64,000 bases of DNA from Nocardia abscessus NBRC 100374. Its GTDB lineage: Bacteria; Actinomycetota; Actinomycetes; Mycobacteriales; Mycobacteriaceae. The notes under the pieces are model-generated. The model worked only from the letters and a program-made list of their open reading frames with translations. It was not told the origin of the DNA and did not search any database. The translations under genes were made by a program, and so were the position numbers. Below, in pieces: positions 24,947 to 33,036 of the stretch (its first letter is position 1; each line of letters opens with the position of its first letter). The stretch is taken from assembly GCF_000308455.1 (NCBI RefSeq), contig NZ_BAFP01000080.1:124001-188000 (forward strand). Reading direction: 5' to 3'.

Positions 24947-24948
24947 TC

Positions 24949-25713
24949 GTGGATAATGTGGCGGTGGTCACCGGTGCCGCGTCCGGTCTCGGCGCCGCGT
25001 TGTGCCGCCTGCTGGCCGCGCGGGGCGTCGCGGTCGTGGCCGCCGACACCGATGCCGCCGGTCTGGTGGGCCTGGCCGCCGATACCGCGATCCACACACA
25101 GGTCATCGACGTCTCCGACGACGAGCAGGTGCGCCGCCTCATCCACAGCGCCGTCGCCGAGTTCGGACGCATCGACTTCCTGGTCAACAACGCCGGTATC
25201 CGCCTCGGCGGCACCGTCGAGCACATGCCGTTGCCGCAGTGGCAGCGGATCGTGGACGTGAACCTCTGGGGTGTGGTGCACGGGACGCGCCACGCCTACC
25301 CGCTGATGCGGACGCAGGGATACGGTCATATCGTCAACATGGCGTCCATCGCGGGACTGACACCGGTGTCGCCCTCGGCCGCCTACGCGATGACCGAGCA
25401 CGCGGTGGTCGGACTGAGCACCGCGCTGCGGGTCGAAGCGGCCGCGGCGGGGGTCAGGGTGAGCGTGGCGGTGCCGGGAGGGGTCGCCACCGACATCGTC
25501 GATTCCGGTATCGACCTGCCCGGGTACTCCTTTCGCGGACCCGTGCGCCGGATGCCGATCGGGATGATCAGTTCGGAGCGGGCCGCGGCGCACATCCTGC
25601 GCGGGATGCGGAAGAACAAGCCGTACATCGTGTTTCCCCACTACAACAAGGCGGTGGTCGCCGCCTACCGGTGGTGTCCGAGCCTGATGGGCCGCGTCGA
25701 AGGACGCCGATGA
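24949..25713 (+). CDS. SDR family oxidoreductase with altered catalytic lysine
   Basis: This 254-residue classical short-chain dehydrogenase starts at a GTG. It has the nucleotide motif TGAASGLG (residues 9-16), an Asp ending beta-2 (NAD preference), LVNNAGI and the catalytic Ser region MASIAG. The active-site YxxxK reads Tyr146-A-M-T-Glu150: the lysine that positions the cofactor and lowers the tyrosine pKa is replaced by Glu. It may be impaired or mechanistically different. The stop overlaps the ATG of the VOC gene, and it is first in a TetR-controlled three-gene unit. Confidence 0.85.
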   Translation: MDNVAVVTGAASGLGAALCRLLAARGVAVVAADTDAAGLVGLAADTAIHTQVIDVSDDEQVRRLIHSAVAEFGRIDFLVNNAGIRLGGTVEHMPLPQWQRIVDVNLWGVVHGTRHAYPLMRTQGYGHIVNMASIAGLTPVSPSAAYAMTEHAVVGLSTALRVEAAAAGVRVSVAVPGGVATDIVDSGIDLPGYSFRGPVRRMPIGMISSERAAAHILRGMRKNKPYIVFPHYNKAVVAAYRWCPSLMGRVEGRR

Positions 25714-26213
25714 TCGCCGGCGGGCCGATCTTTCAACTGTGCTGGGTGGTGGAAGATCTGACCGCGGCGTGCGAGACGTTCACCACCCGGTACGGGGTCG
25801 GCGAGTGGTTCACCATCCCGGATGTCCACTTCGGGCCCGAGGCCGCCGAACTGCGGGGCGTACCGGCCGATTACACGATCAGTGTGGCGCTCGGCTACGC
25901 GGGCGGCCAGCAGCTGGAATTGATCGAGCCACGTGGCGGGTCGAGCCTGTACGCCGAGCATCTCGACCGTCTCGGCCCCGGGCTGCATCACGCCGCCTGG
26001 GTACCCGCCGACTACGACGCCGCGCTCGCCGAGACCGCCGCGGCAGGTATCGACATCGTCGCGCGCGGCAGGTTCGAAGGCGTCGGGATGGAGTTCGCCT
26101 ACCTCGACGGCGGGCCGATCGGGTCGCACATCGAACTGATGCGGCTGTCGCGAGAGATGAAGGCCATGTTCGACCACTTGATTCCGGAAGGCTTCACCAA
26201 CCCATGGCAGTAG
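25710..26213 (+). CDS. VOC family protein
   Basis: This 167-residue glyoxalase/extradiol-dioxygenase-fold protein has paired modules: GPIFQLCWVVEDLTAACETF with a first module near 5-75, and HHAAWVPADYDAALAETAAAG with a second. Putative metal ligands are His in LGPGLHHAAW and Glu in GSHIELMRLS. The methylmalonyl-CoA epimerase-like layout suggests isomerisation or epimerisation of the SDR product. It is translationally coupled to the SDR by an ATGA overlap. Confidence 0.8.
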   Translation: MIAGGPIFQLCWVVEDLTAACETFTTRYGVGEWFTIPDVHFGPEAAELRGVPADYTISVALGYAGGQQLELIEPRGGSSLYAEHLDRLGPGLHHAAWVPADYDAALAETAAAGIDIVARGRFEGVGMEFAYLDGGPIGSHIELMRLSREMKAMFDHLIPEGFTNPWQ

Positions 26214-26361
26214 GCGGTGACCTTCCGGCCGGCCTCGACACCATCGAGGCCGCTCGGATCCGCTTGCGTCAGTTCCCCTCACTTCTCGGCGACGGCCCGG
26301 TCCGCGGGCACCGGCGCCGGGACCCGCGCGGCGCGCACGACGCGCCAGGAAGGCGAGCACT

Positions 26362-27237
26362 ATGCGCTTCACCTACGCCGAGACGATGACCGATCCGTCG
26401 TACTATCTCGCTCTCGCCAAGGCCGCCGAGGAGGCCGGCTACACCTCCATGGCGGTCGCCGACAGCGTGGCGTATCCGAAGGAATCCGACGCGAAGTATC
26501 CCTACACCCCCGACGGTAACCGGGAGTTCTTGGAGGACAAGCCGTTCATCGAGGCGTTCGTGCTCAGTGCGGCGATGGCGGCGGTCACCACCACCCTGCG
26601 TTTCACCCCGTTCGTGCTGAAGCTGCCGATCCGGCCTCCGGTGCTGGTGGCCAAACAGGCCGCCTCGGTGGCGGCGCTGAGCGGCAACCGGTTCGGGCTC
26701 GGCGTCGGCATCAGCCCGTGGCCGGACGATTTCGAGATCATGGGGGTGCCGTTCGACAAGCGTGGTGCGCGGATGGACGAATGCATCGATATCGTGCGCG
26801 GGCTCTCGGCGGGCGGATACTTCGAATACCACGGGCAGTTCTACGACATTCCGCCGATCAAGATCAGCCCGGTGCCGACCGAACCGGTGCCGATCCTGAT
26901 CGGCGGCCACAGCAAGCCCGCGTTGCGCCGGGCCGCCCAGCGCGGCGACGGGTGGATGCACGCCGGTGGCGACGGCGCCGACCTCGACCGGCTGCTGGCC
27001 GAACTGGACGCCCTGCGCGCGGAGTACGGCACCCGCAAGGACTTCGAGGTGCACGTCATCTCGCTGGACGGCTTCACCGTGGACGGCGTCAAGCGCCTCG
27101 AGGACAAAGGCGTCACCGACGTGATCGTCGGGTTCCGGCTGCCCTACACCACCGAGCAGGACACCGAGCCGCTGGAGACGAAGATCGCCAACCTGTCCCG
27201 CTTCGCGGACAAGGTCATCGCGCGGGTCAACGGGTGA
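26362..27237 (+). CDS. F420-type LLM class oxidoreductase
   Basis: This 291-residue luciferase-like monooxygenase fold protein has SVAALSGNRFGLGVGISPWPDDFEIMGVPFDKRGARMDE and PVPILIGGHSKPALRRAAQRGDGW, stretches typical of the F420-dependent TIGR03619-type oxidoreductases of mycobacteria and relatives. It is preceded by an AGGAAGG ribosome site and 148 nt of untranslated sequence after the VOC gene, but is likely in the same TetR-regulated unit. It would reduce or oxidise the shared substrate with F420. Confidence 0.85.
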   Translation: MRFTYAETMTDPSYYLALAKAAEEAGYTSMAVADSVAYPKESDAKYPYTPDGNREFLEDKPFIEAFVLSAAMAAVTTTLRFTPFVLKLPIRPPVLVAKQAASVAALSGNRFGLGVGISPWPDDFEIMGVPFDKRGARMDECIDIVRGLSAGGYFEYHGQFYDIPPIKISPVPTEPVPILIGGHSKPALRRAAQRGDGWMHAGGDGADLDRLLAELDALRAEYGTRKDFEVHVISLDGFTVDGVKRLEDKGVTDVIVGFRLPYTTEQDTEPLETKIANLSRFADKVIARVNG

Positions 27238-27250
27238 CAGGCAGGTCCGG

Positions 27251-28120
27251 TCAGGACGCCAGCGCCGAGCCTGCCGCGACGAGGGTCTGCGCGCGGTAGC
27301 CCGCGCCGAACAGCACGAGGTGCACCAGCAGCGGATGCAACTGGTGCAGCGGCGTGCGGGTGCGCCAGCCGTCGGCGAGCGGATGGGTCTCGTGGTAGGC
27401 CGCGCGGATGCGGTCCAGGTGCGGGGCGCCGAAGAGGGCGAGCATGGCCAGGTCGGTCTCGCGGTGGCCCGCGTGCGCGGCAGGATCGATGAGCATCGCC
27501 CGCTGCCCGGTCCACAGGACGTTGCCCGACCACAGGTCGCCGTGGATGCGGGCCGGGGGTTCGGCGGGCCCGGCCAGGTCATCGATGCGGTCGATGACGC
27601 GCTCGACCAGGCGGGTTCCGTCGGCGCCGAGATGCGCGGCGGCAGAAGGAAGATAGGGCGCGAGACGATGCTCGGCGTACCACTGCGACCATGGTCCGTC
27701 CATCGGGGTGTTGGGCAGCGGCAGGCTCGCGATCCAGCCTTCCCACGGCGCACCGAACCGGGCGGAGCCACCGGCGTGCAGCGCGGCGAGTTCGCGGCCG
27801 AGTCGCTCGGCGGCAGCGGGTGTGGGTGCGGTTTCCTCCAGCCAGGGCAGCACCAGCATCCGGTCGTCGGCGGCGAGCACCTGCGGCAGCAAAGCGCAGG
27901 CGCCGTCACCGCGCGTGCCGGTTTCCGTGCTTCGCAGCCAGGCCAGGCCCGCCGCTTCGGCCGTGAAGACGGACGTCGGCGTGGCCGAGGCCTTCACGAA
28001 CACGGTGCGGGCGTCGGCCAATTCGGCGCGGTGCAGCGTCCACGCATGGCGCGCGCCGAGATCGGTGACGGCGCGCACGGGCAGGTCGAGCAGTGCGGAC
28101 AGCTGGGCGGCGCGGTTCAC
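27251..28120 (-). CDS. Fructosamine kinase family protein
   Basis: This 289-residue protein kinase-like fold enzyme of the fructosamine-kinase/aminoglycoside phosphotransferase group has FVKASATP (ATP-binding Lys), the catalytic loop IHGDLWSGNVLW and the metal-binding LIDPAAHAGHRETDLAML. It would phosphorylate glycated protein lysines or free sugar amines to reverse glycation. Its GTG start overlaps the stop of the Xre regulator gene (GTGA), so the two are translationally coupled. Confidence 0.87.
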   Translation of the reverse strand: MNRAAQLSALLDLPVRAVTDLGARHAWTLHRAELADARTVFVKASATPTSVFTAEAAGLAWLRSTETGTRGDGACALLPQVLAADDRMLVLPWLEETAPTPAAAERLGRELAALHAGGSARFGAPWEGWIASLPLPNTPMDGPWSQWYAEHRLAPYLPSAAAHLGADGTRLVERVIDRIDDLAGPAEPPARIHGDLWSGNVLWTGQRAMLIDPAAHAGHRETDLAMLALFGAPHLDRIRAAYHETHPLADGWRTRTPLHQLHPLLVHLVLFGAGYRAQTLVAAGSALAS

Positions 28121-28896
28121 CGGGCGCCCGCGGTGAGCCGCTTCATGGTGTCCTCGTCGGCGGGAAAGAACGACTCGATGGCCAGTTCGGCGACGGTGAC
28201 GTTCATCGGGGTGCCGAATACCGTCGTGACGCTGAGCAGCGACAGCTCGTCGCCGTCGTGTTCGATCCGCAGCGGGACGACCGCCTGGTCGGGTTCGGGA
28301 ACCGCCGGGTCCACTTCCCCTCCCGGGTAGGACCGCAGCTCTTCTAGCAGGTCGGCCAGTTCCCGGGATCCGGTCACCTCGGCCTGGCGCGCCAGGCGGG
28401 CGAAGATGTGGCCGCGCCACTCGGCGAGGTTGCGGATGCGGCCTGCCATGCCGTCGGGGTGCAAGCTCAGCCGCAGCGCGTTCACCGGCGGTCTCGTCAG
28501 CTCCGGGTCGATGCCCGCGATGAGCACGGCCACACCGCTGTTGGCGTCGATCATCGTCCAGTTCTGGTCGATGGCCAGCGCCGGGTAGGGCGCGTGCCCG
28601 GCGAGGATCTGGCGCATGGCCCCGCGGACGGCGTCCATGGCGGGAGTGTCCAGGCCGGGTTGCGCGTAGGCGGGGGCGTAGCCCGCGGCCAGCAGCAGGC
28701 GGTTGCGTTCGCGCAACGGGATCTCCAGATGCTCGGACAGGTGCACGATCATGGTCCGGCTCGGTGTGGCTCGTCCGGTCTCGATGAAGCTCAGGTGCCG
28801 CGCCGAGGTATCGGCCCGCCCGGCCAGCTCCAGTTGGCTCAGTCTGCGTTCCAGACGCCAGTGCCGCAGCAGGTCACCGGCCGTTGGGGTAGTCAC
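28117..28896 (-). CDS. XRE family regulator with MmyB-like ligand-binding domain
   Basis: This 259-residue regulator has an N-terminal helix-turn-helix (residues 8-62, with RLSQLELAGRADTSARHLSFIETGRATPS) and a C-terminal MmyB-type PAS-like domain with its typical opening ALAIDQNWTMIDANSG. MmyB-like proteins usually control a neighbouring dehydrogenase; here the partner is a fructosamine kinase. A perfect inverted repeat (GATTACC...GGTAATC) 34-52 bp upstream is the likely operator, so the pair is probably autoregulated. Confidence 0.85.
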   Translation of the reverse strand: MTTPTAGDLLRHWRLERRLSQLELAGRADTSARHLSFIETGRATPSRTMIVHLSEHLEIPLRERNRLLLAAGYAPAYAQPGLDTPAMDAVRGAMRQILAGHAPYPALAIDQNWTMIDANSGVAVLIAGIDPELTRPPVNALRLSLHPDGMAGRIRNLAEWRGHIFARLARQAEVTGSRELADLLEELRSYPGGEVDPAVPEPDQAVVPLRIEHDGDELSLLSVTTVFGTPMNVTVAELAIESFFPADEDTMKRLTAGAR

Positions 28897-28929
28897 GCCC
28901 CGATCCTACGAACAGCCGTACGGCAGGGC

Positions 28930-28948
28930 GATTACCTCTCGGGTAATC
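28930..28948 (-). promoter_or_regulatory. Putative operator of the MmyB-like regulator
   Basis: GATTACC (28930-28936) and GGTAATC (28942-28948) form a perfect 7-bp inverted repeat around TCTCG. It is the only strong palindrome upstream of the Xre gene. Confidence 0.6.
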
Positions 28949-29035
28949 GACGTCCGTACCCGGGCCGAACCGCTCGGGCCGTGGCACCGAGGCATCCGGC
29001 CGGAAGCCCGTCTTCCGGCCGGGTGTGGCGTGCTC

Positions 29036-29659
29036 TCACGCCATCTCGGGAACGCGCAGGTGCGCGAACGACAGGTCGAACTCTCCTACTTCGAGCACGT
29101 TGGCACCCACCCGTTGGGTGGCCTGTGCCCTGATCCGATTGGTCTGCTCGCGACTGCCGTCCATCGCCGTCCGGGATTCCCATACGGTCGCGCCCACCGC
29201 GCGGCCGCTTTCCCGGTCGATCAACAGGCTTGCGCTGCAGAACCCGTCGAGCATCTCCGTCTGCGGCAGCACTTCCATCTTGAACGTTTCGGCCAGCCGG
29301 TCGAGCTGGCTCGGATCGACCTGCACCCACGTGCACCGGGTGCAGGCATTGTCGCCGGACGGATGATCACGATGCATCACCGCGATCTCCCATTCCTCGA
29401 CCCGGTCCACCCGGCCGCCGAGCTGCCGGGCCAGGCCCTCGCGCAGCTGCTGAACCCGGCCTCTGCTGGCGTGCAGTGCCTGCTCGGTCTCCCACGACGT
29501 CGTGGCGATGCAGCGTCCGGTCGACCGGTCGGTCATCAAGGACATTCCGACCCACCCCTGGATCTCGGACAGATTCGGCATCACTTCATCACGGAGGTAT
29601 GCGGTCCCGTCGTCGATCGACGACGCCTGGGCCGCAATTGTGCTGGAACGTGCGTACAC
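29036..29659 (-). CDS. Duplicated antibiotic-biosynthesis-monooxygenase (ABM) fold protein
   Basis: This 207-residue protein starts at a GTG. It contains two tandem dimeric alpha/beta-barrel repeats: 1-100 (TAYLRDEVMPNLSEIQGWVG, LMTDRSTGRCIATTSWET) and 105-205 (ETFKMEVLPQTEMLDGFCSA, LLIDRESGRAVGATVWES). The parallel wording shows internal duplication. Such proteins are frequent in mycobacteria and Nocardia; some ABM proteins degrade heme or oxygenate quinols, but no catalytic residues can be assigned here. Monocistronic. Confidence 0.8.
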   Translation of the reverse strand: MYARSSTIAAQASSIDDGTAYLRDEVMPNLSEIQGWVGMSLMTDRSTGRCIATTSWETEQALHASRGRVQQLREGLARQLGGRVDRVEEWEIAVMHRDHPSGDNACTRCTWVQVDPSQLDRLAETFKMEVLPQTEMLDGFCSASLLIDRESGRAVGATVWESRTAMDGSREQTNRIRAQATQRVGANVLEVGEFDLSFAHLRVPEMA

Positions 29660-29862
29660 GGGCCACCTCCCACCTGGTCAGGGTGGCGCCCCGGTGGCGC
29701 CACCGGACATAACTCACCTTCCTCCAGCCCGCGCCCACACGCAATGCCCCCGTCGTGCGCGAATTGCCCGGTCGTTTCCGACCGATGCGGACGAGGGATT
29801 CCGGTCGCGCGGCCGGACCCGGGTGAGCACAGGCATGTGTCAGGGCGTGAGAGAGTGCTCGG

Positions 29863-30660
29863 ATGACTACGGCCATAACACCCGGGGCGGGGTTGGTGGT
29901 GCTGTGCACGGTCATGGTCGTGGGCGCGGCGGCGGTGTATCGGGTGGCCGGGCTGGGGCGGGTGTCGGTGGCGCCGCGCGCGGCCGTGCGGGGCGCGGCC
30001 CAGCTCGCGGCGGTGGCGCTGATCCTGACCGCCGCGCTGGCGCAGCTGTGGTCGTCTTTTCTGGTGCTGGCGGTGATGTTCGGCGCGGCGGCGGCGACCG
30101 CGGCGCGGCGCGCCCACGCGGGGCGCTCGGCGCTGTGGTTGACCTCGGCGCTGGGCGCGGGCCTCGGTGCGGTGCTGCCGCTGCTGCTGCTCAGCGGCGT
30201 CGTGCCGCTCACCGGGGTGGCGCTGGTGCCGATCGGCGGCATCGTTCTCGGTGGCACCATGACGGCGACCTCGCTCGCGGCGCGGCGCGCGCTGGACACG
30301 ATCGAGCAGCGATGGGGCGAGGTCGAAGCCGCGCTCGGTCTCGGGTTCAGCGAGCGCGACGCGCGCCTGGAGATCATCCGGCCCACGGCCGCCGACGCGC
30401 TGCTACCCGGCGTCGACCAGACCCGCACGGTGGGGCTGGTGACCCTGCCGGGGGCCTTCGTCGGCGTTCTGCTCGCGACCGGTTCGGCGGCACAGGCCGC
30501 CGCGGTGCAGGTCATGGTGCTGACCGGGTTGCTGCTGGCGCAGTCCTGCGCTGTCGCGGTCACCATCGAACTCATCGCCCGCAGAAGGGTGCATCGCCTC
30601 GCCACCGCAGCGCGGCCCGATCGCCCGTCCCCGAGCCGCGCGCACGGATCACCCCGGTGA
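29863..30660 (+). CDS. FetB-like ABC transporter permease (UPF0014)
   Basis: This 265-residue polytopic membrane protein has about seven hydrophobic segments and the family core RAAVRGAAQLAAVALIL, GGIVLGGTMTATSLAARR and IRPTAADALLPGVDQTRTVGLVTLPGAFVGVLL. E. coli FetB with the ATPase FetA exports iron under oxidative stress. No FetA-like ATPase is adjacent here, so the partner must be encoded elsewhere. It lies at the border of the stress island. Confidence 0.85.
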   Translation: MTTAITPGAGLVVLCTVMVVGAAAVYRVAGLGRVSVAPRAAVRGAAQLAAVALILTAALAQLWSSFLVLAVMFGAAAATAARRAHAGRSALWLTSALGAGLGAVLPLLLLSGVVPLTGVALVPIGGIVLGGTMTATSLAARRALDTIEQRWGEVEAALGLGFSERDARLEIIRPTAADALLPGVDQTRTVGLVTLPGAFVGVLLATGSAAQAAAVQVMVLTGLLLAQSCAVAVTIELIARRRVHRLATAARPDRPSPSRAHGSPR

Positions 30661-30716
30661 TCCCGTCCGACCCGTCGATCGCGCCGGTGCGATCGACGCC
30701 GCCGTAGCCTGGGACG

Positions 30717-31097
30717 ATGCCCGACCTGGTGGAGTGCGAGGACTCCGAGTCGCTGCGCCTGGCGCGCTTGTTCCTCGGCCGGACAGTGGATCTCGTCGTG
30801 GACCGTCCCTACGGGAGCCGTCACCCGCGGTGCGGCTTCCGGTACCTGCTCAACTACGGCTACGTTCCGGTCACCCGCGCCCCCGATGGCGAGGAACTCG
30901 ACGGCTACTATCTCGGACCGCCCGAGCCGATATCGTGGGCGCGCGGACTGTGCGTCGGGATCATCCACCGCCTCTACGACGATGACGACAAGCTGATCGT
31001 CGTCCCGACCGGCAGCCCCGTCCCGCACGACGCGGCGATCGCCGACGCGGTCGCGTTCCAGGAGACCGCCGGTCACTACGTCATCGCCCGACAGTGA
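30717..31097 (+). CDS. Inorganic pyrophosphatase-like protein
   Basis: This 126-residue protein resembles the family I inorganic pyrophosphatase core: DRPYGSRHP, YLLNYGYVPVTRAPDGEELDGYYLG and a downstream acidic loop (YDDDDKL). The canonical active-site DxDPxD is replaced by DGEELD, and it is shorter than the usual 160-180 residues, so it may be a divergent hydrolase of pyrophosphate-like compounds. Not an essential PPase by itself. Confidence 0.72.
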   Translation: MPDLVECEDSESLRLARLFLGRTVDLVVDRPYGSRHPRCGFRYLLNYGYVPVTRAPDGEELDGYYLGPPEPISWARGLCVGIIHRLYDDDDKLIVVPTGSPVPHDAAIADAVAFQETAGHYVIARQ

Positions 31098-31119
31098 CCG
31101 CAGGCCGCGCGGGCGCGCC

Positions 31120-31143
31120 GATTGGGCGCGCGGATACCGGGTA
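31120..31143 (+). promoter_or_regulatory. SigF/SigB-type stress promoter (GATT-N15-GGGTA)
   Basis: GATT at 31120-31123 and GGGTA at 31139-31143, exactly 15 bp apart. The -10 ends 10 nt before the ATG at 31154. It shares form and spacing with five or six other promoters in 31-46 kb. Confidence 0.6.
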
Positions 31144-31153
31144 GGCCCCTGCC

Positions 31154-31270
31154 ATGGAACTGTTGGTGATTCTCGCACTCGCGGTGCTGGTCGGCGCGGT
31201 GATCCTGTATCGCAAGAGGACCGGCAAGCGGCCCGACGCACCCGAGGTACCAGGAAACGACGGCGAGTAG
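31154..31270 (+). CDS. 38-residue single-pass membrane microprotein
   Basis: The protein is MELLVILALAVLVGAVILY followed by RKRTGKRPDAPEVPGNDGE (38 residues): one N-terminal membrane helix, a basic stop-transfer segment and an acidic cytoplasmic tail. It starts 10 nt after a stress-type promoter and lies 9 nt before the DUF6480 gene, with which it forms an operon. Function unknown; plausibly a small membrane stress protein. Confidence 0.65.
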   Translation: MELLVILALAVLVGAVILYRKRTGKRPDAPEVPGNDGE

Positions 31271-31279
31271 GGAGCGGCT

Positions 31280-31510
31280 ATGAGCGCGATGGATCCCGAT
31301 CCGGCGAAAACGCCTGACCTGGAGCCGGGCGGTGGGGTGCCGCCGGGCTCCACCCCGCCGGACACGCCCCAGACCTCTGGGCTGTCGGCGCCGGAGCCGA
31401 GCACCAGACACCATTTCCCGGTCACCGGGATCATGGCGATGCTCATCGTGGCGGTGGTGATCCTGCTGTTCGTCGCCGCGGCGGTCGGGATCGTGGTGTC
31501 GATGCTGTGA
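31280..31510 (+). CDS. DUF6480 family membrane protein
   Basis: This 76-residue protein begins with the DUF6480-like signature DPDPAKTPDLEPGGGVPPGSTPP (read here in two parts, DPDPAKTPDLEPGGG and VPPGSTPP) and ends in one membrane helix (MAMLIVAVVILLFVAAAVGIV). A GGGAG-type ribosome site precedes it. The family is widespread in actinobacteria and uncharacterised. It is second in the short operon driven by the stress promoter at 31120. Confidence 0.8.
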   Translation: MSAMDPDPAKTPDLEPGGGVPPGSTPPDTPQTSGLSAPEPSTRHHFPVTGIMAMLIVAVVILLFVAAAVGIVVSML

Positions 31511-31516
31511 CCTGCC

Positions 31517-31560
31517 CCCGCAAAACGGCCGGCCGATCAGAGAACGGCCGACCGTGCGGG
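31517..31560. terminator. Bidirectional terminator hairpin
   Basis: CCCGCA (31517-31522) pairs with TGCGGG (31555-31560), and an inner CGGCCG (31530-31535) pairs with CGGCCG (31545-31550). It lies between the convergent stops at 31510 and 31578. Confidence 0.6.
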
Positions 31561-31577
31561 TGGTCGCGCCAGGAAGG

Positions 31578-32417
31578 TCACAGAATCGGCCGGCCGCCGG
31601 TGACCGCGATGCGGGCGCCGGAGATGTAGCTACCGTCGTCGGAGGCCAACAGCACGTAAGTGGAGGCCAGTTCGGCGGGCTGACCGGCACGGCCCAACGG
31701 GGTGTCGTCACCGAAGTGGGTGACCTTCTCGACCGGCATGGTGGAAGGGATCAAAGGGGTCCAGATCGGCCCGGGCGCGACGCTGTTGACCCGGATTCCC
31801 CGCTCGCCCAGCAATTGCGCGAGGCTGGCGGAGAAGTTGGCGATGGCGGCTTTCGTCGCCGCGTACGGCGCCAGGGTGGGCGAGGGCATGTCGGAGTTCA
31901 CCGAGGAGCTGCCGATGATGGACGACCCCGGGGGCATGTGCGGCAGCGCCGCTTTCACCAGGTAGAAGTAGGCGTTGATGTTCAGTTTGACGGTGTGCTC
32001 GAATTCCTCGTCACTGATCTCCTCCAAAGTATCGTGCGTCATCTGGTAGGCCGCGTTGCTCACCAGCACGTCGACTTTCCCGAATTCCCGCACCGCCCGA
32101 TCGATCACGGCGCGGCAGTGGGCGGCCTCGGACAGGTCGCCCGGCACGAGCACCGCTTTGCGGCCCGCCGCGGTCACCAGGTCGGCGACTTGCTTCGCGT
32201 CCTCGTCCTCATCGAGGTAGGAGATCAACACGTCCGCGCCTTCGCGCGCGTAGGCGATCGCCACCGCCCGTCCGATGCCGCTGTCGGCGCCGGTGACGAC
32301 CGCGGCCTTGCCGGTCAATTTGCCGGACCCGCGGTAGCTGTCCTCGCCACAGTCCGGCACCGGGGTCATCTTGGCCTGGACACCGGGAACTTCTTGCTGC
32401 TGCTCGGGAAACCCCAT
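31578..32417 (-). CDS. YghA-type SDR family oxidoreductase
   Basis: This 279-residue SDR has an N-terminal extension typical of the YghA/general-stress aldehyde reductase group (PEQQQEVPGVQAKMTPVPDCGEDSY region), the cofactor motif TGADSGIGRA, SNAA, catalytic Ser in GSSSVNS and an intact YAATK. It probably reduces aldehydes with NADPH. It ends a three-gene unit with the hemerythrin and the pyruvate-oxidase-like gene, transcribed from the stress promoter at 34868-34891. Confidence 0.87.
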   Translation of the reverse strand: MGFPEQQQEVPGVQAKMTPVPDCGEDSYRGSGKLTGKAAVVTGADSGIGRAVAIAYAREGADVLISYLDEDEDAKQVADLVTAAGRKAVLVPGDLSEAAHCRAVIDRAVREFGKVDVLVSNAAYQMTHDTLEEISDEEFEHTVKLNINAYFYLVKAALPHMPPGSSIIGSSSVNSDMPSPTLAPYAATKAAIANFSASLAQLLGERGIRVNSVAPGPIWTPLIPSTMPVEKVTHFGDDTPLGRAGQPAELASTYVLLASDDGSYISGARIAVTGGRPIL

Positions 32418-32456
32418 GCCGGGCTCCTCCTTCTCCGCTTCGGGGTTACGGGTGAT

Positions 32457-33017
32457 TCACATGTCCTGGTTCCGCCGCCAGTCGCGCACCGCGTCGCGGG
32501 CCCGGTCGAACAGCGCCAACGGCGGTCCGGCCAGCAGGTTCACGGCCGCGGACTCCCCCGCGTGCGGGTGCGGGCGGGTGGGCGCCACGGCCTCGGCGGC
32601 GCGCACCGAGCCCGCCATCCGCCGCAACTGACTGGTCGAGAACTGCGCGCGCAGCAGGGTGAACTCTTCGGTCTCCTCGTGCGCGGCGTGCTCGGCTACC
32701 GCGTCGGCGAACTTCGCCAGCTCGGTGTCGAAATCGGGATGGTCCACCCCGAGGTCGTACAGGTCCGCCAGGGCGCGTTTGGCGGCGTTCTCCTCCTCCA
32801 GCCGCGGCTGCACGATGTCGGCGTCGGCGCCGAAGCGGGCTCGTCCGGCGACCGGATGCACGACCTCCTCCTCGGCGCTTTCGTGCACGGCCAGCAACCG
32901 CACCAGCTCGGTGAACAGCTCCTGCTTGGTGCCGTTGCCGGCCTTCAGTTGCGCCAGCAGCGCGAAGATCTCCTCGTGCTGGGCGGTCAGCAGTTCGACG
33001 ACATCCTGATCGGTCAT
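32457..33017 (-). CDS. Hemerythrin HHE domain protein
   Basis: This 186-residue protein has a four-helix hemerythrin-like domain. Ligand-bearing segments are LLTAQHEEIFALL, LLAVHESAEEEVVHPV, and EHAAHEETEEFTLL, giving the His/Glu set for a non-heme diiron site. The tail (about 145-186) is Pro/Ala-rich. It should bind O2, NO or iron in the cytoplasm under stress. It lies between the pyruvate-oxidase-like and SDR genes of one operon, with 19- and 39-nt gaps. Confidence 0.85.
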   Translation of the reverse strand: MTDQDVVELLTAQHEEIFALLAQLKAGNGTKQELFTELVRLLAVHESAEEEVVHPVAGRARFGADADIVQPRLEEENAAKRALADLYDLGVDHPDFDTELAKFADAVAEHAAHEETEEFTLLRAQFSTSQLRRMAGSVRAAEAVAPTRPHPHAGESAAVNLLAGPPLALFDRARDAVRDWRRNQDM

Positions 33018-33036
33018 CGCACACTCGTTTCTGTCG

